This document shows, in pieces, positions 32,571 to 41,053 of a stretch of 50,456 nucleotides of DNA. Made by a program: the position numbers and the translations under genes. The notes under the pieces were generated by a model. The model saw only the letters and a program-made list of their open reading frames with translations. It did no database searches and was not told the DNA's origin. The stretch is from CAZJLN01 sp964540765 (GTDB lineage Bacteria; Chloroflexota; Anaerolineae; Anaerolineales; Anaerolineaceae). Positions within the stretch are counted from its first letter, which is position 1; the number at the start of each line of letters is the position of its first letter. The DNA lies in assembly GCA_964540765.1 (NCBI GenBank), contig CAZINW010000013.1, positions 1-50,456 on the forward strand, in the 5' to 3' direction.

Positions 32571-34106
32571 TCAATCATCCTGGCTGGCACATGTTTCGGC
32601 TGCATATTGATAGGCTGGCTTCAGGCGTTGATAAAGGTCGAGGAAGAGCGGGTATTGTCTTTCGTAGCAGGGAGAACCCTGCGGGCATGAGACCCTGCGG
32701 TCCGTAGAAACCATCCTGGCTACCGCCTCCTTGTAGGAATCATAAAGACCAAGAGCCTTGCCACAAAGGAGAATGTTGCCAAGGTTGGCAGGGTCGGGGG
32801 CTGAGACTGTGGCGATCGGTCGCCGCAGCACCTTGCCAAGTATTTCAAGCCAGACCTGGCTTTTCAAGCCCCCGCCAACTGCCCTCACCTCGTTGACCTT
32901 GATGCCGAGCGATTCAACCGTCTCAATGTTATTACGGAAGGCGAAGGAGACGCCCTCCATAATGGAACGAATGAAATGGGCTTTGCTCGTCTTGAGGTTA
33001 ATGCCAAAAAACACGCCGCGTGCATTGGTGTCCCAGTAAGGTGTGCGTTCGCCGTTCAGGTAGGGCAGGAATGTAAGCCCATGGCTGCCTTCAGGAACTG
33101 CCTGGATGGCTGCATTGTAGCGTTTGAAGATATCCGTGGTGGCAGTCGCTGGGTCGTCATGTTGGTCAAAGGCATTCTTAAACCATTCAAGCGATTCGCC
33201 TGCAGTCTGCATCGTACCCAGGGTCACCCAGTGATTGCGCAGGCAGTAGTGCCAGCACATCGTCCTGTTTTGCACGTCCACCAGTGGCCTGTCAGAGCAA
33301 ACTGAGATGACGCCGGCTGTACCAAGGATGAGGGTGATCTGACCTGGCTCGGTCATACCCGCACCAAGGGCGGATGCAGAATTGTCTGAACTGCCGTTGA
33401 CCACCGGGATTCCAGCGGGAAGACCTGTCAGGCGGCTTGCTTCAGGGCTGATCGCACCGATGATCTCATCCGAGGGGCCCACTTCTGGGAAAAACTCCCG
33501 CGGGATGCCAAAATAATCAAATACCGCCTGCGACCAGGTTTCCTTTTGCACATTGAAGACCAGGGTGCCGCTCGCTTCTGCAAAGTCGGTGACCATTTGA
33601 CCGGTCAGGCGGTATTTAAGGTAATCCTTGGCAATCAGAATGTGGCGTACCTGCGACCAGACTTCTGGCTGATTTTCCTGCACCCAGCGAAGGTGCAAGG
33701 CTGTGTAGGTGGTGGTTGCAGCATTGCTGGTCTCATTGAAAATGAGGGAACGCGCCTGCTGATCTTGATTGATCCTGGCAACAATATCCGATGACCTTTG
33801 ATCCATCCAGGTGATTGCCGGGCGCAGGATATTGTCGTGTTCATCCAGGTAGACCTGGGTGTGCATCTGACCGCACAAACCAATGCCGGCTATTTTTTTC
33901 CAGGCTTCTGGTTGTTCCCGGGATAATGACTGGCAGGCAGTCAGAAAACCATCCCACCACGCCCGCGGGTCCTGTTCGGCATAACCGACGATGGGAACGA
34001 GGATGGGATATTCGCAGATTTGGGAAGCTGCAAGCGCCCCCGTCTCTTCGAAGAGGCTGACCTTGAGGCTGGTGGTTCCCAGGTCAATTCCCAGGAGATA
34101 ATTCAT
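32571..34106 (-). CDS. xylB: FGGY family carbohydrate kinase, xylulokinase-like
   Basis: The protein is 511 aa. It has YLLGIDLGTTSLKVSLF at the start, the GLCGQMHTQVYLD motif with the Met-His pair of xylulokinases, and the catalytic aspartate in NGSSDNSASALGAGM. YLNGERTPYWD and VRAVGGGLKSQVW are also present. It probably phosphorylates a ketopentose such as D-xylulose, but FGGY specificity is hard to read from sequence. It overlaps the permease gene before it by four bases and touches the next kinase gene. Confidence 0.85.
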   Translation of the reverse strand: MNYLLGIDLGTTSLKVSLFEETGALAASQICEYPILVPIVGYAEQDPRAWWDGFLTACQSLSREQPEAWKKIAGIGLCGQMHTQVYLDEHDNILRPAITWMDQRSSDIVARINQDQQARSLIFNETSNAATTTYTALHLRWVQENQPEVWSQVRHILIAKDYLKYRLTGQMVTDFAEASGTLVFNVQKETWSQAVFDYFGIPREFFPEVGPSDEIIGAISPEASRLTGLPAGIPVVNGSSDNSASALGAGMTEPGQITLILGTAGVISVCSDRPLVDVQNRTMCWHYCLRNHWVTLGTMQTAGESLEWFKNAFDQHDDPATATTDIFKRYNAAIQAVPEGSHGLTFLPYLNGERTPYWDTNARGVFFGINLKTSKAHFIRSIMEGVSFAFRNNIETVESLGIKVNEVRAVGGGLKSQVWLEILGKVLRRPIATVSAPDPANLGNILLCGKALGLYDSYKEAVARMVSTDRRVSCPQGSPCYERQYPLFLDLYQRLKPAYQYAAETCASQDD

Positions 34107-35086
34107 GTTGCCCGCCTTCCAGGGATCATGTTTTCAATCACATACTTGACCACCATCACGAGGATCAGGATGATGCCCCATAACGCCAGGGTAAGGAAAT
34201 TGCTGATGCCCAACAAGTTGAGACCGCTGGAGATCATCTGCATAATGATGAGCGAGATGATCAGCCCGGAAACTTTACCAAAACCACCGGAAGCGCTGAC
34301 GCCGCCCAAAACCGCTGCCAGTACAGTCTGCAGCAGATAGGATTCACCATAATCCGCCTTGGCTGAGTTGAAGCGGGAGATCATGATCATGGCTGCCACG
34401 CCGGAGTAAATCCCTGAGATGATGTAAGTTTTGAAGAGCACTTTCTTGTTATTGACACCCGAGTAAAAACAGGCTGTCGGGTTGGACCCCAACATGTAAA
34501 TCCGGGTACCCAGCGGTGTATGGTTTAAAATGACTGCCATCACCACCGCACCAATGAGAAAGATGAGCATGGGATTGGGAATTCCCAGGATCGATTTATT
34601 CCCAATCGCCAGCATCGCCTGGGGAAAACCAGAGATGACATAACCCTCGGTGACCACCACAGAGATCCCACTGAGCATGATACTTGTCCCCAGGGTTGCC
34701 AGGATGGGCGGGATCTCCACAACAGCGATCAAGAAACCGTTCAATGCACCAATACTAGCGGCAACCAGCAAACCGGCAAAAACGGCAAGCAGGACTATCC
34801 AGGGGCTGTTGGCGAAGGCGCTTTCCGCTGGGAATGCCCTGGTCAGGATCAATGCCATGACAATGCCGGAAAGGTTGGTTGTCGCAATGATCGAGAGATT
34901 GATGCCTGCAGTGAGCATGCAGATCATCATGGCAAGGGTGAGAACACCAAGTTCAGGCATCTGGAACGCCATGGATTGTAAATTACGAAGGCTCATGAAA
35001 TCGCTGCCATTAAATGACCACATCAGCAACATGACCACAAGCATTGCCACCAGCAAAACAGAAAAATAAGAAAATTTCTTAAGCAC
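34103..35086 (-). CDS. Sugar ABC transporter permease (RbsC/RhaQ-like), second of pair
   Basis: A 327-aa inner-membrane protein with about eight to ten hydrophobic helices. It has the BPD_transp_2 family features MAMMICMLTAGINLSI-like helix 3, GALNGFLIAVVEIPPILATLGT, and LAAVLGGVSASGGFGKVSG. It would form the channel together with the neighbouring permease. Genes overlap on both sides (eight bases upstream, four downstream), so the set is tightly coupled. Confidence 0.9.
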   Translation of the reverse strand: MLKKFSYFSVLLVAMLVVMLLMWSFNGSDFMSLRNLQSMAFQMPELGVLTLAMMICMLTAGINLSIIATTNLSGIVMALILTRAFPAESAFANSPWIVLLAVFAGLLVAASIGALNGFLIAVVEIPPILATLGTSIMLSGISVVVTEGYVISGFPQAMLAIGNKSILGIPNPMLIFLIGAVVMAVILNHTPLGTRIYMLGSNPTACFYSGVNNKKVLFKTYIISGIYSGVAAMIMISRFNSAKADYGESYLLQTVLAAVLGGVSASGGFGKVSGLIISLIIMQMISSGLNLLGISNFLTLALWGIILILVMVVKYVIENMIPGRRAT

Positions 35087-36101
35087 TTTTTCCTCCGCCC
35101 AAGCTTGTCTCAGTGATCACTTTACGACGGGTAAAGATTTTCCGCCGGTATGCACTGGCGCCCACACTGATGAGAATCACCAACCCGATCACCACTTTAT
35201 ACCATATTGCTGGCACGCGCATCAGGGTCAGTCCATTACTCAGAATGGTGATCAGGGTCACGCCCAGGATCATTCCGGTGACAGAGCCGGTTCCCCCGGT
35301 CATGCTGGCTCCTCCCAATACCACCGCCGCAATGACATCCATTTCTTTCCCCACCAGTGAGTTCGGAGCCACAGTTTGCACCAACAAAGCCTGGATAACG
35401 CTGCCAATCCCTGCCATTAAACCCATCCAGCCGTATACAAAAAGCGTCAAACCAAACAGGTTAAAACCTGCCCGCTTCGCAGAGGCAATATTCCCCCCCA
35501 TGGCATAGATGCTCCGGCCTAAAACCGTATACTTGAGAATGAACCAACTGATCAAGAGCAGCGCGATCCAGATCACCGTAATGACCGAAAGACCATAAGG
35601 AGTGCCTGTGTGGGTATAAAGGGTGAAGATGCGAATGGTCGCAAAGTCGCCAAACCATTGGGGAAAACCATAGAGCCACTTGCCTTTTGAAATAACCGTG
35701 AGTAAACCATAAAAAATATTCATGGTTGCAATGGTCGTGATGATGCTTGGGACTTTGAAATAGTGAATGATGACAGCGTTGATCATGCCAAGCAGAGTTC
35801 CAATCACACCGGCGATCAGGAAAACCAGGAAGATATTCAAGTCCTCGCCAACGCGTAAAAGTAACACGGCAATCGTGTATCCCGACACGGTGGCAATGGC
35901 GGTGAAAGACATGTCAATCCCGCCGGATATCAGGACAAAGAGCATGCCAATGGCAAAGGTTCCCATCAAGGAACCACTTTTTAGCAGATCAAATAGATTT
36001 TCCAGCGTTAAGAAATTGGGATTGATGCTGGTGATGATAATGGAAAAGATGATGATTGCAAGGAGAACGTAAGTTTCGTGTCGATATAATAGATTCTTCA
36101 T
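35079..36101 (-). CDS. Sugar ABC transporter permease (RbsC/RhaP-like), first of pair
   Basis: This 340-aa membrane protein is homologous to the next one. It shows FVLISGGIDMSFTAIATVSGY, GMINAVIIHYFKVPSIITTIATM, YAMGGNIASAKRAGFN and VVLGGASMTGGTGSVTGMILG, the standard BPD_transp_2 segments. Two different permeases with one fused ATPase is the heterodimeric layout of rhamnose and AI-2 importers. Confidence 0.9.
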   Translation of the reverse strand: MKNLLYRHETYVLLAIIIFSIIITSINPNFLTLENLFDLLKSGSLMGTFAIGMLFVLISGGIDMSFTAIATVSGYTIAVLLLRVGEDLNIFLVFLIAGVIGTLLGMINAVIIHYFKVPSIITTIATMNIFYGLLTVISKGKWLYGFPQWFGDFATIRIFTLYTHTGTPYGLSVITVIWIALLLISWFILKYTVLGRSIYAMGGNIASAKRAGFNLFGLTLFVYGWMGLMAGIGSVIQALLVQTVAPNSLVGKEMDVIAAVVLGGASMTGGTGSVTGMILGVTLITILSNGLTLMRVPAIWYKVVIGLVILISVGASAYRRKIFTRRKVITETSLGGGKSA

Positions 36102-36113
36102 AACAGATGATCC

Positions 36114-37610
36114 TTAATAAGTGCCATTGACATATTCCTGGATTTCATCCATGGAAGCCTGCCCGGTATTGAACTCATTGGCGATGCAGCCTTTGCGCAT
36201 CACCAGCACGCGGTTGCAGTTATTGAACACTTCGGAAATTTCTTCAGATATCAATATGATCGCGATTCCCCGCCTGGCAAGGTCGCGGATGATCTCATGA
36301 ATTGAAAATTTGGCAGCGACATCGATGCCGATCGTGGGTCCATCCAGAATAAGCACCTTGGGGTTTGTGGCAATCCATTTTGCCAGCACAACCCGCTGCT
36401 GGTTGCCACCGGAAAGTGTTTGCACCGGCGATTCAAGACTGGGTACCCTGATGGCAAGGTCGTCAATCCAGCGATTGATGCTTTCACGTTTCTTCCCCTT
36501 ATCCAGCAGTTTAAAACGGTTGACGAGTGAATCAATGGTGGTGATGATGATATTATCGCTGACTGGCTGGGCATTGACCAACCCCTGAACCAGGCGGTCT
36601 TCCGGAACGTAGGCGATCCCAAGTTTCATGGCATCCTGGATGGTACGAATGCTGACAGGTTTCTCTTCGAAGAGGACGCTGCCTGAATCAGGTTGCGTGA
36701 CCCCGAAGAGCGACAGTGCCAGCTCGGTTCGACCGGAGCCAAGCAGGCCGGTGATCCCAAGGATCTCTCCCGGCAGCAATTTGAAGTTGATGTCTGTATA
36801 CTCGCTCTTCCTGCTCAGGTTTCGACATTCCAGCACCGGCTTGTGGCTGTTTTCAGGGATGGAAAAATGCTGATAGGTCACCTTTTTTCCCGTCATCAAT
36901 TGGGTCAATTTCTCATCATTCATCTCGCGGCTCTGGAAAACACCCACCATCCTGCCGTCCCGCAAAACACTGATTCGGTCAGCAATCTGCAAGACCTCAT
37001 TCAACTTATGACTGACAAATATTGTGGCAATCCCTTTGGACTTCATGTCCTTCACAACCGATAAAAGGGAGTCAACCTCGCGGCGCGTCAGGGAGGAAGT
37101 TGGCTCATCCATGATGAGCAGTTTTACGTCACGGGTCAGGGCGCGGCAGATGGCGACCAACTGTTGGTCAGCTATGGATATTTCCCCAACCATGGCATCG
37201 AGGGGCAGGTGAACATCAATGCGCACCATCGCCCGCTCTGCGATCTGACGTAACTCCTTCCAATTGACGACGCGCCTGTGATTGCCCACAAACTCACCCA
37301 GGGCAATGTTCTCCGCCACGCTAAGATTGGGGAACAGCGAAAGGTCCTGGTAGATGATCTGGATGCCCCTGTCAATGGCATCAATGGCTCTGTGGCTGTG
37401 AACAACCTCGCCTTGAATTTCGATGATTGAACCAGCATCTGCATCCACCGTCCCCGAAATGATCTTGATCAAGGTGGACTTTCCGGAGCCGTTTTCACCA
37501 ACCAGGCAATGAATCTCCCCTTCCTGCAGCTCAAAATCCACCTTATCCAGCGCAGTAACACCTGCATAGTGTTTACTAACGTGTCTCATCATTAAAAAGG
37601 GATCTGCCAT
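36114..37610 (-). CDS. Sugar ABC transporter ATP-binding protein (RbsA-like, two ABC domains)
   Basis: This is a fused dimer of 498 aa. The first domain has an intact Walker A (GENGSGKSTLIK, about 39-50), a diverged signature (ISIADQQ) and Walker B LLIMDEPTSSL. The second has the degenerate P-loop GLLGSGRTELALSLF and an intact LSGGNQQRVVLAKWI with LILDGPTIGIDV. This asymmetry is normal for RbsA/MglA-type ATPases. It is separated from the binding-protein gene by a strong hairpin at 37669-37700. Confidence 0.93.
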   Translation of the reverse strand: MADPFLMMRHVSKHYAGVTALDKVDFELQEGEIHCLVGENGSGKSTLIKIISGTVDADAGSIIEIQGEVVHSHRAIDAIDRGIQIIYQDLSLFPNLSVAENIALGEFVGNHRRVVNWKELRQIAERAMVRIDVHLPLDAMVGEISIADQQLVAICRALTRDVKLLIMDEPTSSLTRREVDSLLSVVKDMKSKGIATIFVSHKLNEVLQIADRISVLRDGRMVGVFQSREMNDEKLTQLMTGKKVTYQHFSIPENSHKPVLECRNLSRKSEYTDINFKLLPGEILGITGLLGSGRTELALSLFGVTQPDSGSVLFEEKPVSIRTIQDAMKLGIAYVPEDRLVQGLVNAQPVSDNIIITTIDSLVNRFKLLDKGKKRESINRWIDDLAIRVPSLESPVQTLSGGNQQRVVLAKWIATNPKVLILDGPTIGIDVAAKFSIHEIIRDLARRGIAIILISEEISEVFNNCNRVLVMRKGCIANEFNTGQASMDEIQEYVNGTY

Positions 37611-37668
37611 GCTAAAAACCTCATTTACAAATATCTGGGTGAACCATAATTATAGTCTTAATAATTCT

Positions 37669-37700
37669 CTGGGCTTCTCCCTGTGAAGGAAGAAGCCCAG
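37669..37700 (-). promoter_or_regulatory. Intercistronic hairpin after the sugar-binding protein gene
   Basis: CTGGGCTTCT (37669-37678) and AGAAGCCCAG (37691-37700) form a perfect ten-pair stem with a 12-base loop. It starts 18 bases past the binding-protein stop. On the transcribed strand it is not followed by T residues. It therefore resembles a processing or stabilising hairpin that lets the binding protein be made in excess over the membrane subunits. Confidence 0.6.
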
Positions 37701-37717
37701 ATCAAGCGAGAGCAGAA

Positions 37718-38719
37718 TTAGAAACCTAACGAGTCAGCGTTTTCTTTAGTGATAAACAAGGTCTTATCCAGTTTGACAAGCGTGCCATCCACAGTGACGG
37801 CACCAAGCCCTGGAATTTCTACGCCACTCTCAATCTTGTTACCATCAAGCAGGTATTTCGCCAGCCAGACCATGCCAAAGCCAGCGTCCGCAGGATCCCA
37901 GAGGATGCCCTCTTTCAGCGAGCCTTCCTTCAGGTAGGGTGAAGCCTGGGAGGGAATGACATTACCCACAACAGAAATCTGTTCGGTCAGACCTTTCTCC
38001 TTGACTGCCTGTGCAGCCCCGATAGGACCAAGGCTGCCAAAGCCAATGATACCCTTCAGATTGGGGTAAGCTTTGATCAGTTCGAGAGTCTTCTGGCGGG
38101 CGAGTTCCTGATCTTCGCCGCAGGGGATGCGCTCAGTCACCAGGGTCAGGTTGGGATATTTTTCCTTGGCATATTCAAGGCCGGTATCAGCCCAGAAGTT
38201 GTGCAGCGGTACCGTCAGGCTACCAACAAAAATGGCATATTCACCGCTGTCGCCCATATGACGTACCAACTGATCCCAGGCACTCTCAGCAAATTTCACA
38301 TTGTCAATTGGCTCAAAGTCGTAATCGGTGCCAACCTGGTCAGGCGATTCATGTGTGATGACCACGATACCGGCCTCTTTGGCTTTCTGGAATACGGGTT
38401 CCAATGACTTGGCGTCATTGGGAACAACCGCAATGGCATCCACGCCCTTGGAGATCAGGTCTTCAACAATTTTGACCTGTGCCGCGGGGTCTGCCTGTGC
38501 AGGGCCGGTTTGGTAGGCATTTACACCCAGATCTTTGGCTGCCTTATTGACGCCGCTTTCAACAACATTGAACCATGGAATTCCTGTGATCTTGACCACC
38601 ACAGCAATTTCGTATGGTTCTGCTTCCTCTGCTGTCTTGGCAGCGGGTGCACAGGCGCCCAGAAGGCTCAGCACTGTGACCAAGGAAATAATTCGTACCC
38701 ATATCATTTGCTTTTTCAT
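37718..38719 (-). CDS. Sugar ABC transporter substrate-binding lipoprotein (RhaS/LsrB-like)
   Basis: The product (333 aa) has a lipoprotein signal with lipobox LLGAC (Cys23), then a periplasmic-binding-protein type 1 fold. It contains VVKITGIPWFNVVESGVNKAAKDLG, PAQADPAAQVKIVEDLISKGVDAIAV and GVEIPGLGAVTVDGT. It is related to rhamnose-binding RhaS and AI-2-binding LsrB. The lysine near the start matches LsrB Lys35. The other AI-2 contacts (two Asp, Gln and the Pro/Ala pair) are replaced (THES, TVPLHN, GFGSLG), so a sugar ligand is more likely. ATG 38719 follows GAGGAG; an upstream in-frame start would spoil the signal peptide. Confidence 0.9.
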   Translation of the reverse strand: MKKQMIWVRIISLVTVLSLLGACAPAAKTAEEAEPYEIAVVVKITGIPWFNVVESGVNKAAKDLGVNAYQTGPAQADPAAQVKIVEDLISKGVDAIAVVPNDAKSLEPVFQKAKEAGIVVITHESPDQVGTDYDFEPIDNVKFAESAWDQLVRHMGDSGEYAIFVGSLTVPLHNFWADTGLEYAKEKYPNLTLVTERIPCGEDQELARQKTLELIKAYPNLKGIIGFGSLGPIGAAQAVKEKGLTEQISVVGNVIPSQASPYLKEGSLKEGILWDPADAGFGMVWLAKYLLDGNKIESGVEIPGLGAVTVDGTLVKLDKTLFITKENADSLGF

Positions 38720-38786
38720 TTTTTCTCCTCTACTTTGATTTGTTTTTGGCTTTGCTGGCATCAGCATTGCCCTTGGATAAACCAGA

Positions 38787-38914
38787 CCACTGCTAAGCAG
38801 TGGGTGAAACCTTGAAGATGGGATGGCTCAGAATTATTCTTCACCATTTGCTGCTTCCTGTCAGGATGCGCATATGAGAGTTTGGTGCCTGCATGTGAGA
38901 TCTCTTGTGCAGGC
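38787..38914 (-). repeat. Two inverted repeats in the aldolase-binding protein gap
   Basis: The 238-base gap between the aldolase and binding-protein genes holds CCACTGC-TAA-GCAGTGG (38787-38803, perfect seven pairs) and GCCTGCA/TGCAGGC (38887-38893 and 38908-38914). No T-run accompanies them and no gene is visible. They may be mRNA processing sites or operator elements for a second promoter. Confidence 0.4.
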
Positions 38915-38957
38915 TTGCTCTGACATGCACCTCAGCCCTTCCCAGAGCAGCCTTGCT

Positions 38958-39602
38958 TTATTGACGTTGCCCGTAAGTTTTGAATTTTTTTCCAATAATT
39001 ACCATCTCCTCATCAGAAAGAATGACCGGCTCCCCCATGCTTTTGGCTTGATAATAGAGCCGCGATACAAATTCCAGTTCCTCGGCAACAGCAAAAGCAG
39101 TAGCGAGATCTGCACCAATCGTAACGATGCCGTGGTTTGCCATCAGGCAGGCATTGTAATTGCCAATGGCAGTGATGATATTATCTGAAAGTTCCTGCGT
39201 TCCGAAAGTCGCGTATTTTGCCAGGGGTACTTTGTTGCCCGCATACCCGATCAAGTAATGCACGGCAGGCAATTCCCAGTTCATACAGGCGATCGTCGTT
39301 GCATAAACCTGGTGGGTATGGACAACAGCGTTGATGTCAGCACGCTTCCGCAGCAGAGCCAGGTGGAAGCGAATCTCACTTGAGGGGATCAGGTCGCCTT
39401 CGACAATATCACCCTCGGGTGTCACCACCACGACATCTTCCGGTCTCATCTTGGAATAATCCACTCCACTGGGTTTGACCGCGATCAAACCTTCCTGGCG
39501 GTTAAAAACACTCAGATTTCCCCCTGTGCCGGTGGTCAATTGAGATGCGATCAATTTCCTGCCATATTTAACAACAGCACTTCGTTCAGTAAATAGACGC
39601 AT
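38958..39602 (-). CDS. fucA: Class II aldolase, L-fuculose/L-rhamnulose phosphate type
   Basis: This 214-aa zinc aldolase probably splits a ketose 1-phosphate into dihydroxyacetone phosphate and L-lactaldehyde. The metal ligands H95, H97 (VVHTHQVYAT) and H157 (MANHGIV) and the catalytic E76 (SSEIRFHLALL) agree in spacing with E. coli FucA. GTGGNLSVFN and PSGVDY are the phosphate-binding parts. It is the first gene of the operon, with promoter at 39646-39674 and GAGGAG upstream of ATG 39602. Epimerase members such as AraD share these ligands, so the aldolase role rests on overall resemblance and context. Confidence 0.85.
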   Translation of the reverse strand: MRLFTERSAVVKYGRKLIASQLTTGTGGNLSVFNRQEGLIAVKPSGVDYSKMRPEDVVVVTPEGDIVEGDLIPSSEIRFHLALLRKRADINAVVHTHQVYATTIACMNWELPAVHYLIGYAGNKVPLAKYATFGTQELSDNIITAIGNYNACLMANHGIVTIGADLATAFAVAEELEFVSRLYYQAKSMGEPVILSDEEMVIIGKKFKTYGQRQ

Positions 39603-39645
39603 AGTCTGCTCCTCTTGTTGTACCTAACTTTGTTAATCTGGGCGT

Positions 39646-39683
39646 ATTATAACCCAGGTATTACAATATTTCAAGGGTGAAAT
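39646..39683 (-). promoter_or_regulatory. Promoter and overlapping palindrome of the sugar operon
   Basis: On the minus strand TTGAAA (39674-39669) and a perfect TATAAT (39651-39646) are 17 bases apart. A palindrome ATTTCA-AGGG-TGAAAT (39668-39683) covers the -35 box. The regulator encoded at the end of the operon could repress through it; this is inferred from position only. Confidence 0.65.
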
Positions 39684-39933
39684 TTTGTTCAGTTGAAGTA
39701 TTTTGGATGATCATTTGGGATTGATCAGCGCTCAATCCGTGACAAAGACACGTTCAAAAATGGGTTTTCTTTTTGAAAGCAGCATTTGGCATGTCACTAA
39801 AGGTCAATCCGACTCTGCCCCGGAAAGGTGGCTGGAATTAATAGACGTGACCTGGCAATTTACACCATCCACGAAACCATGCAGGATCACCCTGGCTGAT
39901 CGGAACTAATCTGACCGGGCTTTTTAGTTGCTC
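39684..39933. other. Intergenic stretch without a confident gene
   Basis: The gap between the sugar operon and the next gene (39603-39933, 331 bases) carries the operon promoter on its left. To the right a 68-codon plus-strand frame (39703-39909) starts with TTG, lacks a clear ribosome binding site and matches nothing I know. It is followed by an imperfect stem, CCCTGGCTGAT (39890-39900) against ATCTGACCGGG (39909-39919), and then CTTTTTAG. A short transcript or small RNA on the plus strand is conceivable but unproven. Confidence 0.3.
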
Positions 39934-40905
39934 TTATGCGTTATGGATACGGCGGATGATACGCCAGGCTGACAGGGTCAACCAGCGGGATGGCGCCTTC
40001 TTCTGGCCAAATTCCCAATCTTTCCAGGCTGTCCAGACAGATTCGAGGGTAAAGCATCCCCGTTCGTCCGCCTTAGCCTCCATTAATGCCAGCATATCTT
40101 GCAGGCGCGGGTCCTGCCGGAGCCAGAGAAATTGCGAAAGGACATCCAGCACATGCATCAGGTCATACCATACAAAGGGAACCTTCAATTTTCGAAAATC
40201 GGTTCCCATGTAAAAAATGTAAGGGTGTTTCGTGAGGCTCTCCTGCCACAGGTTGAGCAGCACATCCGCGCCAAGATGACAGGCAGGGCAATCACGCATG
40301 TCTTCATTTGCAGCAAGTGCTTTCAGCATTGCCAAGGTCGCATAGGGGCAGGGGTCCTCTTTTCGACCGGGTCCGTGAAACTTCCCCAGCTCCTTTGAGA
40401 CCGTGCAAGGCCAGCCATTTTCATTGACCAGCCCAGTGAGGTACTCAAGCGCATTGATGGCGGCGGGATCATCCTTTAAGCCAAATTTAATCAAGGCATA
40501 GAGGATAAGTGGGGCGTCACATAGCGACCATGCCCATTGTTCCCCGCCTGTGCCCCCAAAATGCAGCGGTACCTGGGTGGGCAGTTGGAAGGGTCCTTCC
40601 TCGCTCTTGTGCTGCATAATGCGCGCAATGATGACATCCATGTCAGGATCGTCCTTTTTCAGTCCAAGATCTGCAAGAAAGGTGAGTTTATGGAAGGGTT
40701 GCCCGGCGCTTTTATGATTGGATATGACCGTTCCTGGCCAAAATGAGAGTCCTTCAACCAGCTCTTGTACGGGTACCTGTGCCAGCATTGCTAGGCGGGC
40801 AGCATTGACTTCAGAGTCCTGCTCAGGTTGCCCCAGCAGGTCAATCCTGGTGCGATATTCAATCCAGGGTTCCCCTTGCAACAACCAATCAATGGGAATG
40901 TCCAT
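39934..40905 (-). CDS. Uncharacterised helical protein, possible alpha/alpha-barrel (prenyltransferase-like) fold
   Basis: The 323-aa soluble product has no signal peptide. ATG 40905 is preferred because AGAGGAG lies seven bases ahead; an upstream in-frame start lacks one. Visible features are GGTGGEQWAWSLCDAPLILYALIKFG, LTGLVNENGWPC, DPCPYATLAMLKALA, a CPACH pair of cysteines, and the aromatic end WKDWEFGQKKAPSRWLT. Repeated helical units with Gly-Trp turns recall squalene-cyclase/prenyltransferase-like barrels. No catalytic motif is seen, so no function is proposed. It follows the acetyltransferase gene in the same direction after 148 bases. Confidence 0.75.
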   Translation of the reverse strand: MDIPIDWLLQGEPWIEYRTRIDLLGQPEQDSEVNAARLAMLAQVPVQELVEGLSFWPGTVISNHKSAGQPFHKLTFLADLGLKKDDPDMDVIIARIMQHKSEEGPFQLPTQVPLHFGGTGGEQWAWSLCDAPLILYALIKFGLKDDPAAINALEYLTGLVNENGWPCTVSKELGKFHGPGRKEDPCPYATLAMLKALAANEDMRDCPACHLGADVLLNLWQESLTKHPYIFYMGTDFRKLKVPFVWYDLMHVLDVLSQFLWLRQDPRLQDMLALMEAKADERGCFTLESVWTAWKDWEFGQKKAPSRWLTLSAWRIIRRIHNA

Positions 40906-41053
40906 GATATTCTCCTCTTTGGGAAGAAGCAACAATCTTGCACATGTCGCTGATCAATTTATTCCATTTCCTTTTCAATCACATCATATCCCGGTGATTG
41001 CTGGTTGCCGAGCTTGCGGTCAATGGCAAGCGTGGGATAATTCTCACTGATGC

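Noticed and set aside
37718..38719. AI-2 (LsrB) receptor and a quorum-sensing lsr operon
   Set aside because: Only the lysine contact is kept; the Asp, Asp-Gln and Pro/Ala ligand positions differ. No LsrF or LsrG gene is present, while an aldolase is.
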